Positions 46,983 through 57,202 of a stretch of 64,000 nt of DNA are shown piece after piece; position 1 is the stretch's first letter, and the number at the start of each line of letters is the position of its first letter. Position numbers and translations under genes: made by a program. The notes beneath the pieces are model-generated. The model did no database searches. It saw nothing but the letters and a program-made list of their open reading frames with translations, and was not told the DNA's origin. The DNA comes from Segatella albensis DSM 11370 = JCM 12258 (GTDB taxonomy: Bacteria > Bacteroidota > Bacteroidia > Bacteroidales > Bacteroidaceae): positions 1 through 64,000 of the forward strand of contig NZ_AUFP01000009.1 in NCBI RefSeq assembly GCF_000426565.1, read 5' to 3'.

Positions 46983-48557
46983 ATGAGAAAAAGAATCGTA
47001 TCTACAACAATTCTATCTATTGCTGCAGCACTATCAGTAAGTGCTCAAGATGCCACAGTAACAATTCATGCGAACAAGGGAACCAACAAAATCTACAAAG
47101 AGATTTATGGCCAGTTCGCTGAGCACCTTGGATCATGTATATATGGCGGTCTATGGGTTGGTCCTGAATCTAAGATACCAAACACCAATGGTTACAGAAA
47201 TGATGTACTTCAGGCTCTAAAAGATTTAAAAGTTCCTGTATTAAGATGGCCTGGAGGTTGTTTCGCTGATGAATATCATTGGATGGACGGTATTGGTCCA
47301 CGCAATCAACGGCCTAAGATGCAAAACAACAACTGGGGAGGAACTATCGAGGACAATTCTTTCGGTACACATGAATTCCTGAACTTATGTGAAATCCTTG
47401 GAGCAGAACCTTATATTAGTGGTAACGTAGGAAGTGGCTCTGTAGAGGAACTTGCCAAATGGGTGGAATATATGACCAGTGATGGTGACACTCCAATGGC
47501 GAAATTGCGTCGTAAGAATGGACGTGAAAAATCATGGAACGTTAAATTTCTAGGTGTCGGCAACGAGAGTTGGGGATGCGGAGGAAGTATGCGTCCTGAA
47601 TATTACGGAGATTTATATCGTCGCTATTCTACTTATTGCAGAAACTACGATAATCACCAGTTATACAAGATTGCCTCAGGAGCCAGTGATTACGATTACA
47701 ACTGGACAAAGGTTCTTATGAACAATGTCGGTGATCGCATGAATGGATTGTCTTTACATTACTATACAGTAAAAGGCTGGGATGGTAGCAAGGGTTCCGC
47801 AACCGTCTTTGACAATAATGAGTATTATTGGACTATCGGAAAATGTTTGGAAATCGAAGACATCATCAAGAAGCATAGTGACATCATGGATGCTAAAGAC
47901 CCTAAGAAGAAAATAGGTCTTCTCGTTGACGAATGGGGTACTTGGTGGGACGAAGAACCAGGAACAATAAAAGGTCATCTATATCAGCAGAACACCATGC
48001 GTGATGCGATGGTAGCAGCTATGACCTTGAATATTTTCCAGCGCCACACCGACCGTATTCGTATGGCCAACATAGCACAGGTAGTAAACGTGCTTCAGTC
48101 TATGATCCTTACAGATACCAAGGATAAGGGACATATGGTCCTCACACCTACATACTATGTATTCAAGATGTATAAAGGTTTCCAAGACGCAACATATCTC
48201 CCTATGGATGTCAAATGCGACTCTATGGTAACCAAGGGTGACCATTTTAATAATGGTAAGGATCGCATGATTCCTGCAGTATCTACATCAGCTGCAAAGC
48301 AGAAAGACGGATCTATCATCATTTCTATTGCTAACCCAAGTCTTGATAAGGCTCAAAAGTTAGAAATAAACATTGATGGTGCGAACAAAAATACGGTTTC
48401 TGGTAGTATTCTTACCTCTAAGGATATTAAAGACTACAACGATTTCAAACATCCAGAAAAGATAAAGGAAGAAAACTTCAAAGGCGCAAAGATCAAGAAA
48501 AACAAGGTAGAAGTTAAGATTCCTGCAAAATCAATCGTTGTTTTAAATTTAAAATAG
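46983..48557 (+). CDS. Alpha-L-arabinofuranosidase, GH51
   Basis: A 524-residue secreted glycosidase with a Sec signal peptide (cleavage near VSAQ at 18-22). The (beta/alpha)8 barrel has acid/base E195 in GVGNESWG and nucleophile E317 in [10 protein letters not shown], and a C-terminal beta domain follows. It removes arabinofuranosyl residues from arabinan or arabinoxylan oligosaccharides, probably in the periplasm, feeding arabinose to the co-encoded symporter and Ara enzymes. Confidence 0.94.
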   Translation: MRKRIVSTTILSIAAALSVSAQDATVTIHANKGTNKIYKEIYGQFAEHLGSCIYGGLWVGPESKIPNTNGYRNDVLQALKDLKVPVLRWPGGCFADEYHWMDGIGPRNQRPKMQNNNWGGTIEDNSFGTHEFLNLCEILGAEPYISGNVGSGSVEELAKWVEYMTSDGDTPMAKLRRKNGREKSWNVKFLGVGNESWGCGGSMRPEYYGDLYRRYSTYCRNYDNHQLYKIASGASDYDYNWTKVLMNNVGDRMNGLSLHYYTVKGWDGSKGSATVFDNNEYYWTIGKCLEIEDIIKKHSDIMDAKDPKKKIGLLVDEWGTWWDEEPGTIKGHLYQQNTMRDAMVAAMTLNIFQRHTDRIRMANIAQVVNVLQSMILTDTKDKGHMVLTPTYYVFKMYKGFQDATYLPMDVKCDSMVTKGDHFNNGKDRMIPAVSTSAAKQKDGSIIISIANPSLDKAQKLEINIDGANKNTVSGSILTSKDIKDYNDFKHPEKIKEENFKGAKIKKNKVEVKIPAKSIVVLNLK

Positions 48558-48585
48558 TATATTTGTAAATCAATAATAACTAAAG

Positions 48586-50610
48586 ATGAACGATATTAAA
48601 GTAATGAACCACGCAGCAGATAATATTAGAATACTTGCTGCTTCTATGGTAGAAAAAGCTAATTCTGGTCACCCAGGTGGTGCTATGGGCGGTGCCGATT
48701 TCATCAATGTTCTTTTCTCTGAATTCTTAGTATACGATCCAGAGGATCCAACATGGACAGGTCGTGACCGTTTCTTCCTGGATCCAGGTCATATGAGCCC
48801 AATGCTTTATGCAGGCTTGGCTCTTCGCGGTTATTTCTCACTCGAAGATCTTCAGCAGTTCCGTCAGTGGGGTTCTGTAACTCCTGGACATCCAGAACTC
48901 GATGTAAACCGCGGTATTGAGAACTCATCAGGTCCTCTTGGTCAAGGTCATGCTATTGCAGCCGGTGCTGCTGTTGCAGAGAAGTTCTTGGAGGCACGTC
49001 TCGGTTCAACAATGATGCAACACAAGATCTATGCATACATCAGTGATGGTGCTGTAGAGGAAGAGATTTCTCAGGGTGTTGGTCGTATTGCCGGAAACTT
49101 AGGACTGAACAACCTTATCATGTTCTATGATTCTAATGATATCCAACTTTCTACAGAATGTGGTGTTGTCATGACCGAGGATACAGAGAAGAAATATGAA
49201 GCATGGGGCTGGAACGTATTGAAAATCAACGGTAATGATGTTGAGCAGATTCGCGAGGCTTTAACTACCGCTCAGAAAGAGCAGGAACGCCCTACCCTTA
49301 TCATCGGTAAGACCGTAATGGGTAAAGGTGCTTTGAAAGAAGATGGTTCTAGCTATGAGCATAACCTGAAGACTCACGGTGCTCCTCTTGGCGGTGAAGC
49401 ATATAACAATACTATCAAGAATCTTGGTGGTGACCCTACCAATCCTTTCGTTATCTTCGATGATGTTAAGGAACTCTATGCTAATCGCAAAGAAGAATTA
49501 AAGAAAATCGTCGCAGAGCGTAAGAAAGCTGAAGCTGAATGGCGCAAAGCTAACGCTGAAAAGGCTGCACAGATGGATGTATGGTTCAGCGGTAAAGCTC
49601 CAAAGGTTGACTGGAGTAAGGTTCAGCAGAAGGAAGGCTCTGCTACACGTGCAGCATCAGCAGCATGTTTATCAGAACTCGCAAAGCAAGTTCCAAATAT
49701 GATTTGTGCTTCTGCAGACCTTTCTAACTCTGACAAGACTGATGGTTTCTTGAAACAGACCAAGTCAATGGTACGTGGCGACTTCAGTGGTGCATTCTTC
49801 CAGGCAGGTGTTGCTGAGTTGACAATGGCAGACATGTGTATCGGTATGATGCTTCATGGAGGTGTCATTGCTGCAATGGGTACATTCTTCGTATTCTCAG
49901 ATTATATGAAGCCAGCAGTTCGTATTGCAGCCTTGATGCAGGTTCCTGTTAAGTTCATCTGGACTCATGATGCATTTAGAGTAGGTGAAGATGGACCAAC
50001 TCACGAGCCAGTAGAACAGGAAGCACAGATCCGCTTGATGGAGAAATTAAAGAACCACGCAGGCAAGGACAGTGTTCGTGTATTCCGTCCTGCAGATGCA
50101 GACGAGACTACAACATGCTGGAAACTTGCTATGGAGAACACAGATACTCCAACTGCTTTGATACTTTCTCGTCAGGGTATTGCTAAATTACCAGCAGGAA
50201 ACGATTATGAGCAGGCTGCAAAGGGTGCTTATATTGTTGCTGGTTCTGATGAGAATCCTGATGTAATCTTGGTAGCCAGTGGTTCTGAGGTTTCTACTCT
50301 CGAGGCTGGATGCGAGGCTTTACGCAAGGATGGCATCAAAGTTCGCGTTGTAAGTGCACCTTCTGAGGGTCTTTTCCGTTCTCAAAGTGCAGAATACCAG
50401 GAAAGCGTTCTCCCTTATAACGTTAAGAAGTTCGGTATGACAGCTGGTCTTCCTGTAACTCTTGAAGGACTTGTTGGTATCGGCCCTAACAGCAAGATCT
50501 ATGGTATGCCAAGTTTTGGTTTCTCTGCTCCATACAAAGTTCTCGATGAAAAACTAGGTTACACTGGTGAGAATGTATACAAGCAGGTAAAGGAATTCCT
50601 TGCTAAGTAA
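48586..50610 (+). CDS. tkt: Transketolase
   Basis: A 674-residue thiamine-diphosphate enzyme. The N-terminal domain has KANSGHPGGAMGGADF (about 24-39) and the ThDP/metal region YISDGAVEEEISQG. The pyrimidine domain lies at about 355-525 and the C-terminal domain ends the protein. It recycles xylulose-5-phosphate made by AraD into the pentose phosphate pathway, explaining its place 28 nt after the GH51 gene. Confidence 0.95.
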   Translation: MNDIKVMNHAADNIRILAASMVEKANSGHPGGAMGGADFINVLFSEFLVYDPEDPTWTGRDRFFLDPGHMSPMLYAGLALRGYFSLEDLQQFRQWGSVTPGHPELDVNRGIENSSGPLGQGHAIAAGAAVAEKFLEARLGSTMMQHKIYAYISDGAVEEEISQGVGRIAGNLGLNNLIMFYDSNDIQLSTECGVVMTEDTEKKYEAWGWNVLKINGNDVEQIREALTTAQKEQERPTLIIGKTVMGKGALKEDGSSYEHNLKTHGAPLGGEAYNNTIKNLGGDPTNPFVIFDDVKELYANRKEELKKIVAERKKAEAEWRKANAEKAAQMDVWFSGKAPKVDWSKVQQKEGSATRAASAACLSELAKQVPNMICASADLSNSDKTDGFLKQTKSMVRGDFSGAFFQAGVAELTMADMCIGMMLHGGVIAAMGTFFVFSDYMKPAVRIAALMQVPVKFIWTHDAFRVGEDGPTHEPVEQEAQIRLMEKLKNHAGKDSVRVFRPADADETTTCWKLAMENTDTPTALILSRQGIAKLPAGNDYEQAAKGAYIVAGSDENPDVILVASGSEVSTLEAGCEALRKDGIKVRVVSAPSEGLFRSQSAEYQESVLPYNVKKFGMTAGLPVTLEGLVGIGPNSKIYGMPSFGFSAPYKVLDEKLGYTGENVYKQVKEFLAK

Positions 50611-50628
50611 ATATTAGCACTATTATAA

Positions 50629-50655
50629 ACAGGGAAGAGTAAATCTTTTCCCTGT
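50629..50655 (+). repeat. Intercistronic hairpin between tkt and rpiB
   Basis: ACAGGGAAGA (50629-50638) can pair with TCTTTTCCCTGT (50644-50655), with a two-base bulge. A T-rich tract follows, so it may partly terminate before rpiB. Confidence 0.5.
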
Positions 50656-50672
50656 ATAACTTTTAAATATAT

Positions 50673-51122
50673 ATGACTATGGAAGTAAAGACAGTCGGTG
50701 TTGCTTGCGATCACGCAGGTTTCCCATTAAAACAGTTCGTTCTGGAATATCTTGAGAAAAAAGGATATGCAGTAAAGGACTTTGGTACGTATAGTGATGA
50801 GAGTGTCGACTATCCAGACTTTGCTCATCCATTAGCAGAGGCTATCGAGAGCGGTGAGGTATATCCTGGTATCGGTATTTGTGGAAGTGGAGAAGGCATG
50901 GCTATCACTCTCAATAAGCACCAGGGTGTAAGAGCAGGCTTAGTATGGAACAAAGATGTTGCTCAACTCATTCGTCAACATAATGATGCCAATGTATTAG
51001 TCCTTCCTGGACGATTCATAGACAATAAGGCAGCAGAAGCAATCATGGATGAATTCTTTACTGCTTCTTTCGAAGGAGGTCGCCATGAACGTCGAGTAAA
51101 GAAAATCCCTATTCAGAAGTAA
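50673..51122 (+). CDS. rpiB: Ribose-5-phosphate isomerase B
   Basis: A 149-residue enzyme interconverting ribose-5-phosphate and ribulose-5-phosphate. Motifs are VACDHAGFPLK near the start, the catalytic-cysteine loop GICGSGEGMAI near 70-80, and LPGRFID. An in-frame ATG two codons later (50679) is an equally good start. Last gene of the arabinose/pentose operon. Confidence 0.95.
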   Translation: MTMEVKTVGVACDHAGFPLKQFVLEYLEKKGYAVKDFGTYSDESVDYPDFAHPLAEAIESGEVYPGIGICGSGEGMAITLNKHQGVRAGLVWNKDVAQLIRQHNDANVLVLPGRFIDNKAAEAIMDEFFTASFEGGRHERRVKKIPIQK

Positions 51123-51147
51123 AACATTAAATTGGATTTTAAACATA

Positions 51148-51184
51148 AACCCCGAAAGTTGTATGATATTCAACTTTCGGGGTT
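51148..51184. terminator. Bidirectional terminator between rpiB and pyk
   Basis: A 14-bp perfect stem, AACCCCGAAAGTTG / CAACTTTCGGGGTT, 9-nt loop, T-rich after. Confidence 0.88.
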
Positions 51185-51210
51185 ATTCTTTCAATTCACC
51201 TTATTTATAT

Positions 51211-52662
51211 TTATTTCTGTCGATTGTTACCAGGCAAATTAAACTGATAGCTTCTATCGAAGACTTTCTCCACCTTATTAATTTCTACGAAAGTAGTTCC
51301 ACCACCTTCACCAAAGCTACCACTCAAATAAGCAATCTTATCTTCATCTTTCAGATATCCCTTCTGACGCAACATGCGAACTGCAGCGAAGAACATATCC
51401 TGACTTGAAATTTGTTCTTTCTGATAGATAGGGATCACACCATAAGAAAGATTCAGCCAACGCTGTGTTTTCTCATTATAACAAATTGCGAGTACAGGCA
51501 TCGGTCCACGGAAACTAGCCAAATCACGTGCAGTTTGTCCTGTCTCACTATCCGTGATAATACCAGCAACGCCCAAGCGACGTGTAGCATTTATGGCAGC
51601 CTGTGCCAAGAACTCTCTTTGCGTACATTCATGCCCAACTGTTGGGTCAAAATCATTTTCAGGCAATTTATCTTTTTCTGCCTGCTCAGCGATGCGAGCC
51701 ATTGTCTGTACAGCCTCAAGTGGATATTTACCACTTGCAGTCTCTCCAGAAAGCATCAAAGCATCCGTACGATAGAAGATTGCATTAGCAATATCCGTAA
51801 CCTCAGCACGAGTTGGTCTAGGATTATTTATCATCGTATGAAGCATCTGAGTAGCAACAATTACAGGACGCTTCTTAAGAATACACTTACGGATAATACG
51901 ACGCTGGATACCAGGAATATTCTCAATAGGAACCTCAATACCTAAATCTCCACGAGCAACCATGATACCATAAGAAGCATCAATAATCTCATCGATATTA
52001 TCTACACCCTCCTGGTTTTCAATCTTAGAGATAATCTTGATATCACTATGATGAGCATCCAGAATATCCTGAACTTCCTTGATATCTGCAGCAGAACGAA
52101 CAAACGAATGAGCTATGAAGTCAATATCAAGTTCAATAGCCAACAGGATATTTCTTTTATCTTTTTCAGTAAGAGCAGGAAGATATATGTGTTCTCCAGG
52201 AACATTAACACTCTTATGAGCACCTAAGACTCCTTCGTTCAGAACTTGAGCAACGATCATAGGACCATTATTCTCAATGACCTTCATACCAAGTTCACCA
52301 TCATCAAAGAGGATATCATCACCAACTTTAACATCACTACAGAAATTTGGATAATTCACATTGATGATGTCGTGAGAAGTATCCATCTCAGGACGACCAA
52401 AGATTTTAACTATATCACCTATTTTATAATGTATAGGTTCAGCAACATTAGTGGTGCGCACTTCCGGTCCTTTGGTATCAATCATAATACCAATATGAGA
52501 AGACACAGCTCTAACGTTTTTTACAATCGTTCTAATACCCTCTTCTGTAGCATGAGCCGTATTCATACGAACGACATTCATACCAGCAAAAAACAATTTA
52601 CGGATAAAATCCTGATCACAGCGGCGGTCGCTGATCGAAGCAACAATCTTAGTTTGTTTCAT
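51211..52662 (-). CDS. pyk: Pyruvate kinase
   Basis: A 483-residue glycolytic enzyme. The barrel motifs MIDTKGPEVR (about 61-70), the active-site lysine region IKIISKIENQEGVDN and MVARGDLGIEVP are present, with the B domain between and a C-terminal domain carrying FRGPMPVLAI. A TACCTTTG -7 box lies 21 nt upstream. Confidence 0.96.
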   Translation of the reverse strand: MKQTKIVASISDRRCDQDFIRKLFFAGMNVVRMNTAHATEEGIRTIVKNVRAVSSHIGIMIDTKGPEVRTTNVAEPIHYKIGDIVKIFGRPEMDTSHDIINVNYPNFCSDVKVGDDILFDDGELGMKVIENNGPMIVAQVLNEGVLGAHKSVNVPGEHIYLPALTEKDKRNILLAIELDIDFIAHSFVRSAADIKEVQDILDAHHSDIKIISKIENQEGVDNIDEIIDASYGIMVARGDLGIEVPIENIPGIQRRIIRKCILKKRPVIVATQMLHTMINNPRPTRAEVTDIANAIFYRTDALMLSGETASGKYPLEAVQTMARIAEQAEKDKLPENDFDPTVGHECTQREFLAQAAINATRRLGVAGIITDSETGQTARDLASFRGPMPVLAICYNEKTQRWLNLSYGVIPIYQKEQISSQDMFFAAVRMLRQKGYLKDEDKIAYLSGSFGEGGGTTFVEINKVEKVFDRSYQFNLPGNNRQK

Positions 52663-52682
52663 CTCAAAAGTTATTTATGTTG

Positions 52683-52690
52683 CAAAGGTA
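52683..52690 (-). promoter_or_regulatory. -7 promoter element of pyk
   Basis: Minus-strand TACCTTTG followed by GC, leader about 14 nt. No clear -33 box. Confidence 0.6.
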
Positions 52691-52860
52691 ATAAAAATAG
52701 TCGAAATTCGTTTTCTAATACGGATAAAATTTTGAGAAAAGCCCCAAAGAAAGATAGATAAAATCACCTTATTATATATAAATTCAAGATTTTCAGATAG
52801 TTAGAACAAAAAATAATCAAAAAAAGTCCAGTAACATTTTCTTTTCTCAATAAAAACTTG

Positions 52861-52868
52861 TATCTTTG
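52861..52868 (+). promoter_or_regulatory. -7 promoter element of the HU gene
   Basis: TATCTTTG followed by GC, 38 nt before the start codon. Confidence 0.6.
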
Positions 52869-52906
52869 CAAACCGAATCAAGATAAAATATACAAAAAGA
52901 GGAAAA

Positions 52907-53185
52907 ATGACGAAAGCAGATATTATAGCTGAGGTATCAACAGCTACCGGAATGTCAAAGAAAGAAGTTACCGCTGTCGTAGAAGCATTCATGGATAGTG
53001 TAAAAAGTAACTTGATTAAGAAGGAGAATATCTACCTGCGTGGTTTTGGAAGTTTCATCATTAAGCATAGAGCAGCAAAGACGGCTAGAAATATTTCCAA
53101 GAATACGACTATCACCATTGCCGCTCACGATTTGCCAAGCTTCAAGCCTGCAAAGAGTTTAATCGATGAGATGAAAGAAGACTAA
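52907..53185 (+). CDS. HU/IHF-family DNA-binding protein
   Basis: A 92-residue histone-like protein: N-terminal helices (TKADIIAEVSTATGMSKKEVTAVVEAFMDSV), GFGSFIIKHRAAKTARN leading into the DNA-binding beta arm, and FKPAKSL at the C-terminus. It bends and compacts DNA as a dimer. It is 36 nt upstream of a tiny basic ribosomal-type protein gene, so both are probably on one abundant transcript. Confidence 0.95.
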   Translation: MTKADIIAEVSTATGMSKKEVTAVVEAFMDSVKSNLIKKENIYLRGFGSFIIKHRAAKTARNISKNTTITIAAHDLPSFKPAKSLIDEMKED

Positions 53186-53221
53186 CGAATTAAAACAATA
53201 ATATTTTAAAATTTTAAAATC

Positions 53222-53311
53222 ATGCCAAACGGAAAGAAAAAGAAGGGCCACAAGATGGCTACTCACAAGCGTAAAAAAAGATTACGCAAGAACAGACATA
53301 AGAGCAAGTAA
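53222..53311 (+). CDS. 29-residue basic ribosomal-type peptide (bS22/mS38-like)
   Basis: A very short frame encoding 29 residues, MPNGKKKKGHKMATHKRKKR followed by LRKNRHKSK; more than half are Lys, Arg or His. The KMATHKRKKRLRKNRHK core resembles the AURKAIP1/COX24 domain of mitochondrial mS38 and actinobacterial bS22, small proteins buried in small-subunit rRNA. Frame length, promoter-linked context after HU and a terminator just behind support expression. Assignment to the small subunit is inference from composition and motif. Confidence 0.75.
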   Translation: MPNGKKKKGHKMATHKRKKRLRKNRHKSK

Positions 53312-53345
53312 TTTTTTACTTGTTTCCAGTCTATTCTAAGACTGC

Positions 53346-53388
53346 GGGGTGTGTCAACCAATCTTGGATTCGCTGACATGCCCCTTTT
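53346..53388 (+). terminator. Terminator after the HU operon
   Basis: GGGGTGTGTCA (53346-53356) pairs with TGACATGCCCC (53374-53384) through an 11-bp stem with two G-U wobbles, followed by TTTT. Confidence 0.7.
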
Positions 53389-53423
53389 AATTAAAATTCA
53401 CATTCTAAAAAAGACGGTAAGAA

Positions 53424-54995
53424 ATGACTAGCGAATTAATTATCGATGCCCAAAAGAAGGATATCTCAATAGCTTTGCTCGAAGACAAGCGTTTGGTGGA
53501 ATACCAAAACGAACCAAGACAAGCATCTTTCTCTGTGGGCAACATTTACGTCGCAAAAGTTAAGAAACTGATGCCAGGACTTAATGCATGCTTCGTGGAT
53601 TTAGGTTATGAACGCGACGCTTTTCTACACTATCTCGACTTAGGAAGTCAATTTAATTCGTATCAAAAGTATCTTAAACAGGTACAGAGTGATCGCAAAA
53701 AACTTTATCCTTTCTCAAAAGCATCGCGCCAAGCTGATCTCGACAAAGAAGGCAGCATTTCTAATGTGCTGAAAGTCGGACAAGAAGTAATGGTGCAAAT
53801 TGTAAAAGAACCGATTTCTACCAAGGGACCGCGCCTCACAGGAGAATTATCCTTTGCAGGACGATACTTGGTTCTTATCCCATTTGGGGATAAAGTTTCT
53901 GTATCTTCTAAAATTAAAAGTGGTGAAGAAAGGGCACGCCTGAAACAGTTAATCAGAAATATCAAGCCTAAAAACTGTGGTATTATCGTAAGAACTGTTG
54001 CTGAAGGTCAACGTATCGGTGAGTTAGAGAACGAGATGAAAGTTCTCACCGAACGATGGCAAAAGGCTATTACCACAGTACAGAAGACACAACAACGCCC
54101 ACAACTGATTTTTGAAGAGACAAGCAGAGTTGTTGCCTTATTGCGAGACCTATTTAACCCTTCTTACGAAAATATCTTTGTCAATGACGAAGATGTCTTA
54201 CAGGAGGTTAAACACTATGTTTCTCTAATAGCCCCTGAAAAGGCGGGCATAGTGAAGATGTACACTGGTAAGGTACCTATTTTCGACAACTACAATGTCA
54301 CAAAGCAAATCAAATCCAGTTTCGGTAAAACCGTAAACTACCAACATGGTGCTTACTTAATCATCGAACATACAGAGGCTTTACATGTAGTTGATGTAAA
54401 TAGTGGAAACCGAACTCGCGAGAAAGGACAAGAAGCAAATGCACTTGATGTAAACTTAGGTGCTGCCGATGAGTTAGCAAGACAATTACGCCTACGAGAC
54501 ATGGGAGGAATTATCGTTGTTGATTTCATCGATATGAATCTTGCCGAAGATCGCCAGTTACTTTATGAGCGCATGTGTAAGAACATGCAAAAGGATAGAG
54601 CAAAACACAACATTCTTCCTTTGAGTAAATTTGGACTCATGCAGATTACTCGACAGCGCGTCCGTCCTGCCATGGACGTTAATGTAGAAGAAGTTTGTCC
54701 TACCTGTAATGGTTCTGGAAAGATCAAGTCCAGTATATTATTTACAGATCAGTTAGAGCGAAAGATTGACCGACTTGTCAATAAGATTGGCGTCAAGAAA
54801 TTCAGTCTCCATGTTCATCCTTATGTCGCTGCCTTTATTAATCAAGGAGTAGTATCCTTAAAGAGAAAATGGCAAGTGAAATATGGATTTGGTGTACACA
54901 TCATTCCTTCACAGAAATTAGCTTTCCTTCAATATGAATTCTATGATTCTAATGGAGAGTTTATGGACATGAAAGAAGAACAGGAAACAAAATGA
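53424..54995 (+). CDS. rng: Ribonuclease G/E
   Basis: A 523-residue endoribonuclease of the RNase E/G family. S1 domain at about 35-145, catalytic Mg2+ aspartates D324 (HVVDVNSG) and D367 (IIVVDFIDMN), and the zinc-link motif CPTCNGSG at 425-432. It lacks the long C-terminal degradosome scaffold of E. coli RNase E, so it matches RNase G length. It processes rRNA and mRNA at the inner face of the membrane or in the cytosol. Confidence 0.95.
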   Translation: MTSELIIDAQKKDISIALLEDKRLVEYQNEPRQASFSVGNIYVAKVKKLMPGLNACFVDLGYERDAFLHYLDLGSQFNSYQKYLKQVQSDRKKLYPFSKASRQADLDKEGSISNVLKVGQEVMVQIVKEPISTKGPRLTGELSFAGRYLVLIPFGDKVSVSSKIKSGEERARLKQLIRNIKPKNCGIIVRTVAEGQRIGELENEMKVLTERWQKAITTVQKTQQRPQLIFEETSRVVALLRDLFNPSYENIFVNDEDVLQEVKHYVSLIAPEKAGIVKMYTGKVPIFDNYNVTKQIKSSFGKTVNYQHGAYLIIEHTEALHVVDVNSGNRTREKGQEANALDVNLGAADELARQLRLRDMGGIIVVDFIDMNLAEDRQLLYERMCKNMQKDRAKHNILPLSKFGLMQITRQRVRPAMDVNVEEVCPTCNGSGKIKSSILFTDQLERKIDRLVNKIGVKKFSLHVHPYVAAFINQGVVSLKRKWQVKYGFGVHIIPSQKLAFLQYEFYDSNGEFMDMKEEQETK

Positions 54996-54996
54996 A

Positions 54997-55034
54997 AAAA
55001 AACTGTATTAGCGTAAAGGCTAATACAGTTTTTT
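54997..55034. terminator. Bidirectional terminator between rng and alaX-like gene
   Basis: A 16-bp perfect stem, AAAAAACTGTATTAGC / GCTAATACAGTTTTTT, 6-nt loop. Confidence 0.9.
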
Positions 55035-55053
55035 ATTATATATATTCCTAAGA

Positions 55054-55527
55054 TTAAGGAATCACTTTAAATCGAATTCTAAAACTATGTTCCTGCTCAT
55101 CCCAATTTGTACCAAGAAGTTCAAATTTTCCAATCTGGGAAGTTGAACGTACGTGTTTTCCTATACATGGACAAGCATCATAATCGCCTATCCGAACAAT
55201 CCGAAGCATCTCACTGGCATCATCAGGCAAGCGATCTAAACTGACATCAGAAGGCACATGGTCACGATCTACAAACTCATATTTCACCTCCATATCAGAT
55301 TCTATCAAGCGGTTCATCTCTACCTCGATTTGCTTTTCTTCTTGTCGGGAAGGTTTATGATCTATAATATAACTTATTTTACTTTTCTTACGCTCAATAT
55401 GCGCATTACGACTACGCTCACAACCAAACATACGAATCATTAACTGATTCAGCAGATGCTCCGCTGTGTGAGCCGGAGGAAACTCTTCTTTATGATGCTC
55501 GTTCAGCACAAAATTGTTATTTGCCAT
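55054..55527 (-). CDS. AlaX-like trans-editing protein
   Basis: A 157-residue free-standing editing domain related to the C-terminal editing part of alanyl-tRNA synthetase. Zinc ligands are HTAEH (H20, H24) and C121-x3-H125 (CIGKH). Family members hydrolyse Ser-tRNA-Ala or Gly-tRNA-Ala. It overlaps the end of the GH13 gene by 11 nt and is the last gene of the fabD - GH13 - alaX-like operon; no functional link to its partners is obvious. Confidence 0.88.
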   Translation of the reverse strand: MANNNFVLNEHHKEEFPPAHTAEHLLNQLMIRMFGCERSRNAHIERKKSKISYIIDHKPSRQEEKQIEVEMNRLIESDMEVKYEFVDRDHVPSDVSLDRLPDDASEMLRIVRIGDYDACPCIGKHVRSTSQIGKFELLGTNWDEQEHSFRIRFKVIP

Positions 55528-57202
55528 CTGTTACTCTGAATTTATAGACACATCCACTATATGGTTCTAAGTGCATTGGGAAAAAAACATCCTTCCTCAA
55601 TTCAACAAGTATAGACTCCTCTGTAAGCAAATCAACGGCCTTCACCGAACTTTCAGGAATACCCAAATAATCAAAAGCATGACTTGGAATCAACACTTTC
55701 ACATCTGCTGGAGTTCCACTAAAATTGGAAACGATAAGTAAAACTTCGTCATCCTTCTTCCTAAGAAAAGCAAAATGATAACGGGGATTAAAGTATTCTG
55801 TTAAAGGATTGACATACATTAAATCAAAGCACGCACCCTGCCCTATTGCTTTTTCTGTTGTTGCAATATGCAAAATCTTACGATATGCAAGATTCAAGCG
55901 TCTCTCCTTCTCTGTCATATCACAACTATCATGATATGCGTTGGTCAGTGTTTTCGGTGACCAATAATCAAAGATGGTAGTACGCCCATCACATCCGCTG
56001 AATCCTTCTTCATCCATTCCACGCTCACCAAACTCCTGTCCACTGTAAAGCATAAATGGATTACCACGTAAAAGGGCACTCACCAAAACACCAGGAATAG
56101 CCTTTTCTCCATCACCGGCAAAGAAATCACTTGCTATACGCAGTTCATCGTGATTCTCTAGAAAATAAAGCATATGGTCACGGATATCATCTGTCGATTG
56201 CCATTCATTGGTGATACTTGATGCTGGACGATTACCGCAAATCACATCTTTCACGCAATCATACATGCCCACTTTGTCATACAAATAGTCAAAACCAGAA
56301 GACACATATGTACGATATTGGTTCGTATCATAAACTTCACCAATAAAGATGATATGAGGATATTCCTTTCTTACTTTCTTTGTAGCATAGTTCCAAAAAG
56401 CCGATGGCACCATCTCTGCCATATCGCATCGAAATCCATCAACACCTTTCCCTGCCCAGAACAAAAGAATATCAGTCATCTTTTTCCAAGTATCAGGAAT
56501 TGGGTCAAAATGATCACTTCTGCCTCCGGCATCACAATAGTCTATGCCATAGTTGAGTTTTACAGTCTCATACCAATCATTCTGTCCCGGACGATTTGTA
56601 AATCTATCATTACCTGTCGCCTTGGCAGGAGATTCTTGATAACTCACACCATCTACATTCACATCCGAAAGATCCAAAGGCAGCCCCCAACAATAATAAA
56701 AATTATTGTCTGTTGAGAAATTCATATTAGGATTATCATCCTCACCTAAGTCTCTCACATTCTTAGGTTTACAAATAGAGTGATACTCACGGGCCACATG
56801 ATTAGGAATAAAATCGATAATCACTTTCATACCTTCACGATGAGTACGCTCTATCAGCGAAAGCCATTCTTCCATACGATGCTCCACGCATAGGGCTAAG
56901 TCAGGATCAACATCATAATAATCTGTTATAGCATAAGGCGATCCAGCTTTTCCCTTCACGATTTCACTATGTTGTGAAGGAATACCATAAGAAGAATAGT
57001 CAGTCTGCGTCGCATGACGAATCACACCCGTATACCAAATATGACTAAAGCCCATATCATGGATACCTTTCAGAGTATGTTCATCAAAATTAGCAAACTT
57101 CCCACAACCATTTTCGGCAATCGTTCCGAACTTCTTACAAGAAGTAACACGATTGCCGAAAAGTCTCGGAAGTACTTGATATATAGTAATTTTATTACTC
57201 AT
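55517..57202 (-). CDS. Cytoplasmic alpha-amylase-family hydrolase, GH13
   Basis: About 561 residues from the chosen start (MSNKITIYQVLPRLFG); an ATG three codons upstream at 57211 is the alternative. The (beta/alpha)8 barrel has the four conserved GH13 regions, including IDFIPNHV, nucleophile D263 in GFRCDMAEM, acid/base E292 in FIGEVYD and D355 in FLENHDE (numbered from 57211). All catalytic residues are present. No signal peptide is visible, so it acts on intracellular alpha-glucans or maltodextrins. It overlaps both fabD (upstream) and the alaX-like gene (downstream). Confidence 0.9.
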   Translation of the reverse strand: MSNKITIYQVLPRLFGNRVTSCKKFGTIAENGCGKFANFDEHTLKGIHDMGFSHIWYTGVIRHATQTDYSSYGIPSQHSEIVKGKAGSPYAITDYYDVDPDLALCVEHRMEEWLSLIERTHREGMKVIIDFIPNHVAREYHSICKPKNVRDLGEDDNPNMNFSTDNNFYYCWGLPLDLSDVNVDGVSYQESPAKATGNDRFTNRPGQNDWYETVKLNYGIDYCDAGGRSDHFDPIPDTWKKMTDILLFWAGKGVDGFRCDMAEMVPSAFWNYATKKVRKEYPHIIFIGEVYDTNQYRTYVSSGFDYLYDKVGMYDCVKDVICGNRPASSITNEWQSTDDIRDHMLYFLENHDELRIASDFFAGDGEKAIPGVLVSALLRGNPFMLYSGQEFGERGMDEEGFSGCDGRTTIFDYWSPKTLTNAYHDSCDMTEKERRLNLAYRKILHIATTEKAIGQGACFDLMYVNPLTEYFNPRYHFAFLRKKDDEVLLIVSNFSGTPADVKVLIPSHAFDYLGIPESSVKAVDLLTEESILVELRKDVFFPMHLEPYSGCVYKFRVTDGK

